Shown: piece after piece, positions 23,040-33,200 of the stretch
Layout of the letters: every line of letters starts with the position of its first letter
Position numbering within the stretch: the first letter of the stretch is position 1
Assembly (NCBI RefSeq): GCF_001949145.1
Contig: NW_019091383.1
Coordinates: forward strand, 768,261 to 832,260
Length of the DNA: 64,000 bases
Source: Acanthaster planci
Lineage: Eukaryota; Echinodermata; Asteroidea; Valvatida; Acanthasteridae
Reading direction: 5' to 3'
The notes under the pieces: model-generated
What the model saw: the letters and a program-made list of their open reading frames with translations, nothing else
Told to the model about the DNA's origin: nothing
Database searches by the model: none
Made by a program: the position numbers and the translations under genes

Positions 23040-24907
23040 ATGGCAGAGCGGAAAGTACGTTTTGCGGAGAAAGACACAGCAGACAAGGATGCTGAGCCAG
23101 CCAGCGACAAGGGTTGGAATCGAACTTTCAGCAAGAAACACACACTGGACAGTGATGAGGAAGACGACGAGAAAGAAGAATCCAAATACGAACTTCATCA
23201 AGACGACGTTGAGGGTGAGTGGATATTGAAAGATAACCAAATTGGTACCCATTTGTTGTGTACATGTTCTGGACATGGTTTGTCAGAGTGAAGTCTAATT
23301 GCTGATCCGAAACTCAAAGTGTACAAAATGTGAGTAAAAGTGGTTTTCAATTGAAATAATTGGAAAGTAGAAAAGCGGATATGTGTTTGTCCTCAACCCC
23401 CGTGGTAAAGAATGCATTTCTTATATTCTTGACTGCAGAAGTGTGACCCTAGGTAAGTGACAATTTCTGCACCCCCAAGTAGTGAGAGTGACACACAAAC
23501 AAACATGAACTTTTTCCTTAACAGGAGCTGAAGATGCTACTCTGGCTTCCGAGGGGGGTGTCCGAATCACCCCTTTCAACCTGAGAGAGGAAATGGAAGA
23601 GGGCAGATTTGACGCCCACGGTAACTACTTTGAAAAGAAGGAAAAGCAAATTCAAGACAACTGGCTGGACAATATTGACTGGATGAGGGTCTCGGGGAAA
23701 GGCGGAGAAGAGAAAGTAGGGGAGGACGATTACCTCCCTGACAGCCCCGAGCCAGAGCCCGGCAGACCCGAAATCAAGATCCTGGCGGACATTGTCAGCT
23801 TCCTGAAACCAAGGGAGACCATCGCCACGGCAGTGAGGAGGCTGGGTGGGGGCAAGAAAGCCAAGGGGGTTGCGGCGACCAGGAAGTGGGGCCCCAAGAA
23901 GGCCAGGATGGAGGAGGCAGAAGATGGGGATAAGGCGCAAGGTGTGGACAAAGAGAGCATGCTCAAGCTGACTGAATTTGTGGACGAGCTGGTGGCGAGT
24001 GGCAATTACGAGGCGTACCAGTACACGTACGAGAAAATAACCCACCTGCTGAAAGAGGAGGAGGGGCGGAGCAAAAAGGAGGAAGATATCTTCGACATGT
24101 TTGGAGATGAACCGGTGAAGGAGAAAATAACCACAGGAGGTCCGAAAGGTACACAGGGTGTATCCCAAAAAAAGGAAACCCAGCTTTAAATGGTTACTGT
24201 GGCCAAGCTTCTCACTTTCTAGCGGAAACTTGGTATCATCTCAAAGTAGAGAACAAATGCTTTCATGTGATGCCTCTTTCCTGATTTTACCGTTAGTTAC
24301 GCATCACTGAGCACCAATGTCTTAAAATTTAAGTTCATAATTGGGGATGGATCACTCTAATAAGGGTCTACCAAGTTTTCTGCTAGAAAGCATGTAGCTC
24401 AGCCACAGTCACCATTGAAATTTGGGTGTCCTTTTTTTCAATACACCCTGTATAACATCAATGGGAGAAAAATAATGTTATTCACAGATTACTTGTTAAG
24501 GTAGTTACTCTCGCTAGTGCATGAAATTTGTATCAAAAAGATGATTCTCTGAAGGTTTTTCTTGAAATTTTGCTGTCTTGTTCCAGCTTGATGTTGGTGA
24601 TCTGGTAACAAGCAAATCAATTAATCTTTTTTTTTCCGCGTATATAGCCAGCAAGGATGCCAACGGTTCAGGAAGCAAGGAAGCCAGTGGTTCCAATCCT
24701 GCCAGCGATTTGGACCCAGACAAGACATACTGGGAGTACAAATGGGAGAACAAAGAAGATGCCGACAAGTACGGACCATTTGAAAGTGAACAGATGCAAG
24801 ACTGGGTGGACCAGAATTACTTCTCCGATGGCGTGTGGGTCCGGAAGGTTGGATCTGGTGGACAGTTCTACGACTCCAAGAGGATTGACTTTGACTTGTA
24901 CACGTGA
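23040..24907 (+). CDS. CD2BP2: CD2BP2 (U5 snRNP 52K), GYF-domain protein, complete, three exons
   Basis: Exons 23040-23214, 23525-24148 and 24648-24907 join in frame to about 352 residues (human protein 341). The N-terminal [12 protein letters not shown] and an acidic stretch with [10 protein letters not shown] match the family. The middle holds [16 protein letters not shown] and [10 protein letters not shown], both characteristic. The C-terminal GYF domain is complete: [37 protein letters not shown] and [16 protein letters not shown]. In the family the protein is part of the U5 snRNP and its GYF domain binds proline-rich ligands. Intron 2 is almost filled by a MITE whose end lies two bases past the exon 2 donor. 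Confidence 0.96.
24151..24453. mobile_element. MITE occupying CD2BP2 intron 2
   Basis: The left end ACACAGGGTGTATCCCAAAA and the right end ATTGAAAAAAAGGACACCC (as inverse complement) share ACAGGGTGTAT and an AAAAAAAGG block. Inside, TTTCTAGCGGAAACTTGGTA and its counterpart TACCAAGTTTTCTGCTAGAA are inverted copies. At about 300 bp with no coding capacity it is a typical MITE of the same family as 1037-1519. Confidence 0.8.
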
Positions 24908-26700
24908 AGTTCTTGCTCGACACATTATTTTTTTTTTCCGTGCTTGTAAATATAGGCCAGGATTGCATACCCACTGCTAAGACGACGCAAGATCTTCTTA
25001 ATGATAAATCCAGTCCATCACGTCTTTTCACAAGTCTTTCACAAGACCAGTTACATGTACAAGTATCAGGGGGAAGGACAATAGGAAGCCTTTGTAACAG
25101 TCTTGAAATAACTTGTGATTTGACTCGTGGCTAGATGGCTTGTGACGGACTTGCAGAGATTTGTGATGTTCTCCACTACAACGCTGCATCCTACTGAGGG
25201 GCCAAGTGCCATGCTCCCCCCCCGCCCCAAAGTTGCTTTGTTTGAACATTTGGAAAAGCAGGTTTTTCGTCCATTTCATTTCCCTTAAAAAGCGTGTAAA
25301 AAGCAAGTCAATGCAACCTCACCCCTCAGAAAGGTCATGAAAGGTCGCACAAACGTTACAGATTGTTTTCCCTTTCCCCAAATTTCGAGCCCCCCCAAAA
25401 TTTGGTTCTGAATCTGTCCTTGCATCTTCCACCCGTGTCTTACTTTCCAATTAATTTACCCCCCTTTACAACGCGGAGGGCTAACAGGCTTATTTCCACA
25501 ACAAACACCAATGCAAAGTTAAGTTTATTCCTTTGGAGGCTTTTGGAAGTAAAAAAAAGTTCTAGAAGTCCTAATTCGCCAAAACGAAGGCATTTAATGT
25601 TGCATTAAATAACTTGTACACTTGTGAGTTTGGAGATTTTAATTTTACCTTGGTTCTCAATGCGAAGCCAGAATCATATCCAAAGTCATGCTCATTTCAA
25701 TTTTTAAACATGTACTTGTATTCTTTTTAGTATAACTGAATGTAAGCAGTTTCAACATTTGTAATGAAATTGTTACAATATTGCTTGCTTATCAATCAAG
25801 AATTTTGGTTATGTTTTCAGAATGCATATTTAGACTTATTATCTTCAAGCATCTATAGGGAAACCACCACAATTTCATTTTCTCTGAACCAAACGAGGAC
25901 ACCATTAAACCAAAATTTGATTTGTAATTTGCACAAGTATTTATTTGTTCCTTTGCAAATTAGAACAAGATCACTGCCAGTAACACACAGACGGCAAGCT
26001 TTGAAATAGGTACAAAAGCTAACAGACGTACAGTTGGTGGCTGTAAACGTAGCCACCGTGGCTCTGATTAAACCTCTTTAAGGCTACCTACAATCAACGT
26101 CATCAAAATTTGTTTACTGAAGGCCGTTTCATTTAAAAATAAACCCAACAGTTGGGGAAAGTACAATGCTTGTACCCTGGTATGTTATTTGACTTCAGGT
26201 TGAAATTGGGTTATCACCCTACAAAAGTGAGAGGTGCCCATTCCATGCTGTATGGCGATGTACCATGATGAGGTATCAAGTTGCTATTGTAAACCCCGAG
26301 CAAGTACAAACGGCAATGAAGCTGAAAGTGCATCCCTAAACAAGTTTATGAGTAATGACTATCTCGGAGCAGTCAGAACTTGCGAGTCCAGGCACACAGT
26401 TGAAGAACAAAGTACATGTACTGAGACTTGAGTGTCCTTGTTATAGACAAATCCGGCGGATAGAATGAGAAGCCAAACACTTCAGGGCCATCCTGTTCAC
26501 ATGCAGGTGGTACACGCGCGTTACTTTCCTCTCCGACCAATAGGGTGTTGTGACTTGCCAAAGTGCATGAGTGTGATGGCCCCCAGGAATGGCGTCTTGT
26601 CAGATTTGTACATAAGTGGAATGTTGTATTAACAATGCTCGTATTAAGGAGGTTCTACTGTCAAGCCTGTGTGCACATTAGATATCTCATTCTGAGCTGT
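24908..26700. other. Convergent 3' region between CD2BP2 and CENPS
   Basis: No exon is supported. The stretch holds the 3' UTRs of both genes and a CTTGTGAC-rich repeat at about 25015-25195 of the family also seen at 34.4, 39.2 and 62.7 kb. An AATAAA on the minus strand near 25938-25943 could serve CENPS. Confidence 0.6.
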
Positions 26701-28458
26701 TCAGTCTACCGCGGCACTTTTGCTGCTCTTCTTGACTTTCTTGGATTTCCGTTTTTCCCTCTCCGCTTCGTTTTCCATGTTCTGCTGCTCGCTCAGATCT
26801 CTGATGTGCTTGGCCTGCATGTGGCAAATGGACGTAGGCAAGAACTTTGACTGGATGGGTAACAACAACGCAAGAAAGGAGAGAATCTGCTAGATGTTGG
26901 GAATTCTTTATGCCGACTTTAAAGTTATCTTGGGACTTTTGAGAATGGACTAGGGTATTTTACTAACCAATGGAGCACTTCGTCGAGCGAGTAACTTCAC
27001 ATCATCAGCATTTATCACCGACCTTTTGCCATGCCTGTAGAAAATGGTATCAAAAACAACAGAAAACTGCAAAGTTACACAGTTCTATCTTTTTAACTGA
27101 AGATTTCACATTTCAAAATTAGAAAGTTTTGCAGGGATACGGAAACCAAACAAAATGTTGGATTTTGATTGACCCTAATAGTCCTCATCAATCCTTCAAC
27201 GGTCGGAAGATTTAGGACTGGTCGCGTTAAGATTTAATTGGTAACATTCCTTTAACTCTAGAAATTCAAAGTTAGAGCTGATAGGGAAAAGTGTGACTTA
27301 CTGCGCAAAATGTTCCAGGTCAGTAGCAAAAACAGCTGCAGTAATGAAAAGCAGAACAGAAATCTATTTAGTGTGACAACCTGCAGAGAAGCCGTATACA
27401 TCTAAAGAAAAAAACAGCGCTTTTCTGATTGGTCAAGCTTTCCATGTCAACTCTCCGACGGGTTGAGGTGACTCTAACCGGCCTGGACTTTAAGGCCAGC
27501 ACCTTCAATCAAAGAGCTGCTTATCCAACAGCATGTTGGACTGAATAGATGGTACTGTGTTTCTCAACACAGCTATATTGATTCAGTTACTGCGCTGGTT
27601 AAACTTGAAACCTAGATTTCTCACACCTACAGGGTTTTCTAGTACAGTTCGCTTTTAGGAGGACAGGGTAGGAGGACGGAGTAATGTCATGGAATTCTTT
27701 AAAGGTAACCATTTCTTGAAGACGTTTACCGCACTGTTTGAAGGTGGCTTCTGACAGTACAGCAATGAACTGACGGGAGAATGTAACGTCGAGCTCTTGG
27801 GAGAGTTCCTCACAGATCTGACCCGCACTGTAATGAACCGCTGCATTCAATCTCTGCCAAAAGAAAAAAAACACGTATTGAATCATTCAATTAAGATATG
27901 AAGCTAAAGTAAACAGAAAGACTGCAACATCCTGACTACACTTTCTGAGTCGTGTACTTAAAGTCTACGGAGAGTTTCATGCATTTTTGAAGTATTTTCA
28001 AAGAAAATATAAAATCTATTTCAGTCGCAGGTTCATGTCATTTCAAGTTCAACATTTGGAGAGAGTTCCATTAAACAGACAACACTTGATGCCCCTGTAC
28101 ACAAACCTGAGGCTTGTCTGAAAAAACCTAAGTGTTTTCTCTAAATAAATGCAAGGGGATTTTCCTAGGTAAATCTCACTTTTTTAGGAAATGTTATCAC
28201 TTTCCGATTGCTGCTATAACATTTTCAGGGAAAAATAGTGTTGTCTGTATATGGAACTCTTTCCCAACATTCAATGACTGACCTTCAAGGCTTCACTAAG
28301 ATCACAACTGATGAAAAAAGTGGAGGCAGGACTACATGTGACGGCAAATCTGATGGCCGGTTTCTAAAATTTTAGTTCCCAGACAGCTTCATTGATGCTT
28401 GATCAAAAAATGTTACCTGTACATATGCAAGATTGTCATACTCTTCTTGTTCAGCCAT
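26701..28458 (-). CDS. CENPS: CENPS / MHF1, histone-fold protein, complete, five exons
   Basis: Minus-strand exons 28458-28417, 27853-27730, 27335-27302 (34 nt), 27034-26968 and 26814-26701 join in frame to 126 residues (human 138). RLNAAVHYSAGQICEEL, FSRQFIAVLSEATFKQC, FATDLEHFAQHGKRSVINAD and DVKLLARRSAPL match the histone fold of human CENP-S closely. The tail is Lys-rich (REKRKSKKVKKSSKSAAVD). In the family CENP-S pairs with CENP-X. Together they act with FANCM at stalled forks and with CENP-T/W at kinetochores. The tiny third exon is essential, since without it the frame and the helix 2/3 link are lost. The first exon and promoter are repeated at 29964-30005 inside a tandem duplication. 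Confidence 0.95.
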
Positions 28459-28718
28459 ATCTCAGTGGAAAACAATCAAAGTTACTAATTAAATGCCGAC
28501 TCCCTTCATTCTACCTCCATGCTTTTACAGCCAGTCGCCTTCTACTTTGAGATGCCCGTTTCATGAGCAGTTCATGCTGAAAATGTTGACAACCCCCCAG
28601 ACTGCTTGTTATTTATTTCACTGGTCCCTCGTGTTATCGTGGCAATGCCTATTGCTTTACCCACACTATAGTGAGCAGTTTCTGGGCACCGGGGAAATCT
28701 TTGGCGCGAGATTTCAAC
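28459..28718. promoter_or_regulatory. Shared CENPS/XNDC1-like bidirectional promoter, copy 1
   Basis: Only 260 bp separate the two initiator codons. An E2F-type site TTTGGCGC lies at 28700-28707, close to the XNDC1-like ATG. Copy 2 has the same layout (30006-30247, site at 30229-30236). Co-regulation in S phase is inference from the motif and the gene roles. Confidence 0.65.
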
Positions 28719-28763
28719 ATGGCACCTGTGAGATTGATGGAGGTGATCGTGTACAGTTCGCAG
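28719..28763 (+). pseudogene. Extra copy of XNDC1-like exon 1 (duplication copy 1)
   Basis: MAPVRLMEVIVYSSQ with an intact GTTTGT donor, identical in protein to the exon at 30248-30292. It could be an alternative first exon spliced to 32128, or an assembly duplicate. Confidence 0.7.
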
Positions 28764-29963
28764 GTTTGTGTTGTAGTGTTTGCGAAGATTTCCACAATGC
28801 TATTTCACCAAACCCTGTCTTGTGCCCATCTGAATACAGAAGTCTGTTCATGCAAATTCTGAAACGGTGCATAGGTCATTTTTTTAAAAGAATGTACACA
28901 CCATCACCGGCTGACCATCACCAGCGCGCACCGTCATGACGGTCGCGCCGTGGTGGTGGGGGGGGGGGAATCCGGATTCTCGCGGTCGGAGGTTGTTTCA
29001 TTTTGCCGCACTCACGTCTGGGCAAAGAGGCAACTCTTCATTCACGCTGTACAGGATTTGCTTTTTTTCCTCCTTTTTGCTGCAACATGATAAATATAAC
29101 GGCTAAAATGTTTCTTCCTGACTCCCCTTTTCTCATCAGAGGCCTGAGTATCAGTATCATCTCAATATTAAAAAGTCAGTCATTACAGAAATGCTGGAAA
29201 GACACAAATTCTGGACGGAGAAACATTTACTGATGTTGTTGAGAAATACTTGGAAAATTCTCTTCACTCCCCATAGACTTTGTACACAACTGCTGAAGTG
29301 GAGTCAGGATGCAACATTTTTTCCAATATAACTGAAACCGTTTCGGGAGGCCCTACGGTGTTGTTGGAGATATTCATAAATCATAGTGCATATGACAAAT
29401 AGTGAAATTTCAGGCACATTTGATGTAAAGGGTAAGAGTTTAGTCAATAATTCAGATTTTCCCCATAGACGGCAACACTATTTGCCCCTTTGAGTTTCGA
29501 GTGTGAAATATGGAATAGCCACCAATTGACCAACCATAGAGAAGAATCGAGAATAAGTGACGTCATCCCGACCATGAGAATGGGGATGGGACAGCAAGGT
29601 CGTGAGGAAGGCTGCCGTGGCCCCAGTCATGTCAGTCCCTGATCAGAGGAGGGAAGAATGGGAAGGAGTGATAAGTTGGCCGAGGCCTATATGGCTTGGG
29701 CCCTGTGTGGGGTGCNCTAAATTTCACTTTTTAGGAAATGTTATCACTTTCTGATTGCTGCTATAAAATTTTCAGGGAAAAATAGTGTTGTCTGTATATG
29801 GAACTCTTTCCCAACATTCAATGACTGACCTTCAAGGCTTCACTAAGATCATAACTGATGAAAAAAGTGGAGGCAGGACTACATGTGACGGTAAATCTGA
29901 TGGCCTGTTTCTTAAATTTTAGTTCCCAGACAGCTTCATTGATGCTTGATCAAAAAATGTTAC

Positions 29964-30005
29964 CTGTACATATGCAAGATTGTCATACTCTTCTTGTTCA
30001 GCCAT
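29964..30005 (-). pseudogene. Extra copy of CENPS exon 1 (duplication copy 2)
   Basis: MAEQEEYDNLAYVQ with an intact donor, identical to the exon at 28417-28458. It is farther from the other CENPS exons and is either an alternative promoter/exon or an assembly duplicate. Confidence 0.7.
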
Positions 30006-30247
30006 ATCTCAGTGGAAAACAATCACAGTTACTAATTAAATGCCAACTCCCTTTTACAGCCAGTCGCCTTCTACTTAGAGATGCCCGTTTCATGAGCAAT
30101 TCATGCTGAAAATGTTGACAACCCCCCAGACTGCTTGTTATTTATTTCACTGGTCCCTAGTGTTATCGTGGCAATGCCTATTGCTTTACCCACACTATAG
30201 TGAGCAGTTTCTGGGCACCGGGGAAATCTTTGGCGCGAGATTTCAAC

Positions 30248-33200
30248 ATGGCACCTGTGAGATTGATGGAGGTGATCGTGTACAGTTCGCAGGTTTGTGT
30301 TGTAGTGTTTGCGAAGATTTCCACAATGCTATTTCACCAAACCCTGTCTTGTGCCCATCTGAATACAGAAGTCTGTTCATGCAAATTCTGAAACGGTGTA
30401 TAGGTCATTTTTTTAAAAGAATGTACACACCATCACCGGCTGACCATCACCAGCGCGCACCGTCATGACGCTCGCGCCGTGGTGGGGAATCCGGATTCTC
30501 GCGGTCGGAGGTTGTTTCATTTTGCCGCACTCACGTCTGGGCAAAGAGGCAACTCTTCATTCCCGCTGTACAGGATTTGCATTTTTTCCTCCTTTTTGCT
30601 GCAACATGATAAATATAACGGCTAAAATGTTTCTTCCTGACTCCCCTTTTCTCATCAGAGGCCTATCAGTATCATCTCAATATTAAAAAGTCAGTCATTA
30701 CAGAAATGCTGGAAAGACACAAATTCTGGACGGAGAAACATTTACTGATGTTGTTGAGAAATACTTGGAAAATTCTCTTCACTCCCCATAGACTTTGTAC
30801 ACAACTGCTGAAGTGGAGTCAGGATGCAACATTTTTTCCAATATAACTGAAACCGTTTCGGTAGGCCCTACGGTGTTGTTGGAGATATTCATAAATCATA
30901 GTGCATATGACAAATAGTGAAATTTCAGGCACATTTGATGCAAAGGTTAAGAGTTCAGTCAATAATTCAGATTTTCCCCATAGACGGCAACACTTTTTGC
31001 CCCTTTGAGTTTCGAGTGTAAAATATGGAATAGCCACCAATTGACCAATCAGAGAGAAGAATCAAAAATCGGTGACGTCATCCCGACCATGAGAATGGGG
31101 ATGGGACAGCAAGGTAGTGAGGAAGGCTGCCGTGGCCCCAGTCATGTCAGTCCCTGATCAGAGGAGGGCAGAATGGGAAGGAGTGATAAGTTGGCCGAGG
31201 CCTATATGGCTTGGACCCTGTGTGGGGTGGTGGGGCGCTGGGACACTCATCAAATATTATAGGCCGAGGCCTAGCTGAATAGGTACACCAGAATAGGTAT
31301 GCATTTTACTGCTAGGCACAAACTTTGGAGAGAGTTCCACGGACAACACTTGGACTTGCAGCTGACTTGATGCCCATGTGCACAAAGCTCTGATACTTGT
31401 CTGAAAAAGCTGTTTTCTAAGTACATGTAAATGCTTCAGAATTGTCTCAGCTAAATTTCACTTTTTAGGACATGTTACAACTTTCTCAGTTTTTGACGAC
31501 AGTTTAAGGGAAAATTAGTGTTGTCCATAGGCCTATATCACTCTTAGTAACCCAAATATTTATTGGAAATTTGAAGCCTAGATTTTTGCGAGGGGGGGAA
31601 TCATTATTTCATATGGATGGGAAGAGTTCCGTATACGGACACCTGTAATTATTCTTTACATTGACCTATTAGCCTTCAGAAAGCGAAAACATGTCCAGAA
31701 AACTTCAATTGAGGAGGGGAAAACCAAGTTGTTTACTCATAAAATACAGTTTTTCAGACCAGTCTCATAGGGTTTTTTGCACAGGGTGTCAAGTGGAATC
31801 TGTATATGGACTCTTTCCATATGGATTTATGGGTTGCGGAATTAGGCCTGTGCTTTATTCCATAGTAATTGTGTAGTATTAGTGGAGGCATTTTGTACTG
31901 TAGTCTAGAAAAACATTCCTGGTTAATTTAACACTCATATGTAGGTGAGTGGGAGCATTTTCAACAGGAAGAATTCAACCAGCTTCATGGAAAAACTTCT
32001 TATGTGGTTGAATACCCCAACCTTTATCCTACACTCTGAGTGGACTGACTTGTCCCAGCACACTTGAATTATTCAAAATCAAAATAGATGTGTATTGAAT
32101 TTATTCCCACCCATTCCACTTGCCTAGGATTCAGTTCACAGAGCGGACAACCTGCTTGATCAGAGCAGCCAATGGAAACGGTGGCTATGTGCATCTGGGG
32201 ACCGGTCTGGCTCCATGCAGGCCGAGTTTCAGCTGGAGAAAGCTGCAAAGATCGGCTACGTGGACATCGGTACGATTCACTTTTCACGCCTGTAGACTAG
32301 AACTGTGTATACACGGAGATAGATTTTTAAGCATTCTACGACCCCATCAGTTGTTGCCAGCATAGTCAGGATTCTCATGGGAAGGGTAAGGGGCCGAATG
32401 TCAGAGTGGGGGAAGGGGGTATAATGTTAAATCCACCTTAAATTATTAATCCAAACATGGCAGCCTTTTCAGCCACAGCTCAAATCGTGAAACATTGGCA
32501 AAGGATTGAGGATTAAGGACATTTACGGTATCACTTCTTTCTTTGCCTTTCAGGAAATTATGGATCAGCCTTCGTTGAGATCCTTGTTAGAAAGTCCTCC
32601 TGGTCCAGCAATGATTACGTCACTCTGATCCCTGCGACGATGCTCATGTCACCGATGGAAAGCAGGAGTGGTCAGAACAAGTGTGCTGTCAAAATGTTCA
32701 CCAAAGGTGCATGAGCTCCCGGTTGTAGATCTTTTGCTTCCTAAGAGACTAATTCCAAGTAATTTAATTGCAAATGTTGAAATGTTTGCAGGGTGTAGCA
32801 GATCAGGGGGCTACGAGATTAAACAACGCAATTTGGAGCATTACCTGATGGAATGGATCTGTGAGGTTTGGAGATAAAATTATTTGCAACAATGATTTTT
32901 TCTGTCAAGATTAGAAAAGACCGGGCATAAATGATGCTTTCTTTTGAATCATTTTGGAGACTGTACTCTCTGGGGAGAATGGTGAACATAGTTGTTACTT
33001 GAATCTAGGAGGTTTGGATTTTATAATTATTGGACAGCATTTCTTATGCTAAGGTTTCCAAGTTAAATTCCAAAACACAATGACTCACCAATATTATTTG
33101 GCTGATAATCTTGAGAACTGCTTGGATCCTCTTTCCTTGGTGGAATTATATGTCAAACCCCGAAAAGTGAGTAGCAAAACCTTAAGTCATGCAGTGTGAC

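Larger units (their letters stand above)
28170..31231. repeat. Tandem duplication of the CENPS/XNDC1 promoter block (2 x ~1.5 kb)
   Basis: Copy 1 (about 28170-29715) and copy 2 (29717-31231) are nearly identical, differing by scattered substitutions and small indels such as a longer G-run and a ~20-base insertion in copy 1. A single N at 29716 sits exactly on the junction. Each copy holds CENPS exon 1, the shared promoter and the XNDC1-like exon 1, all intact. A more diverged copy of the sequence around 28040-28260 follows at about 31318-31545. Confidence 0.92.

Noticed and set aside
24151-24189. Continuation of CD2BP2 coding past 24148
   Set aside because: The extra codons are MITE sequence. 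Splicing at 24148 to 24648 restores the conserved protein and GYF domain.
27599-27729. CENPS reading straight past 27730
   Set aside because: The continued frame does not match the histone fold, while the 34-nt exon at 27302-27335 restores the conserved helix and phase.
31691-31876. Plus-strand 61-codon frame in XNDC1-like intron 1
   Set aside because: No splice sites in phase with exon 1 or exon 2, and the translation shows no domain.
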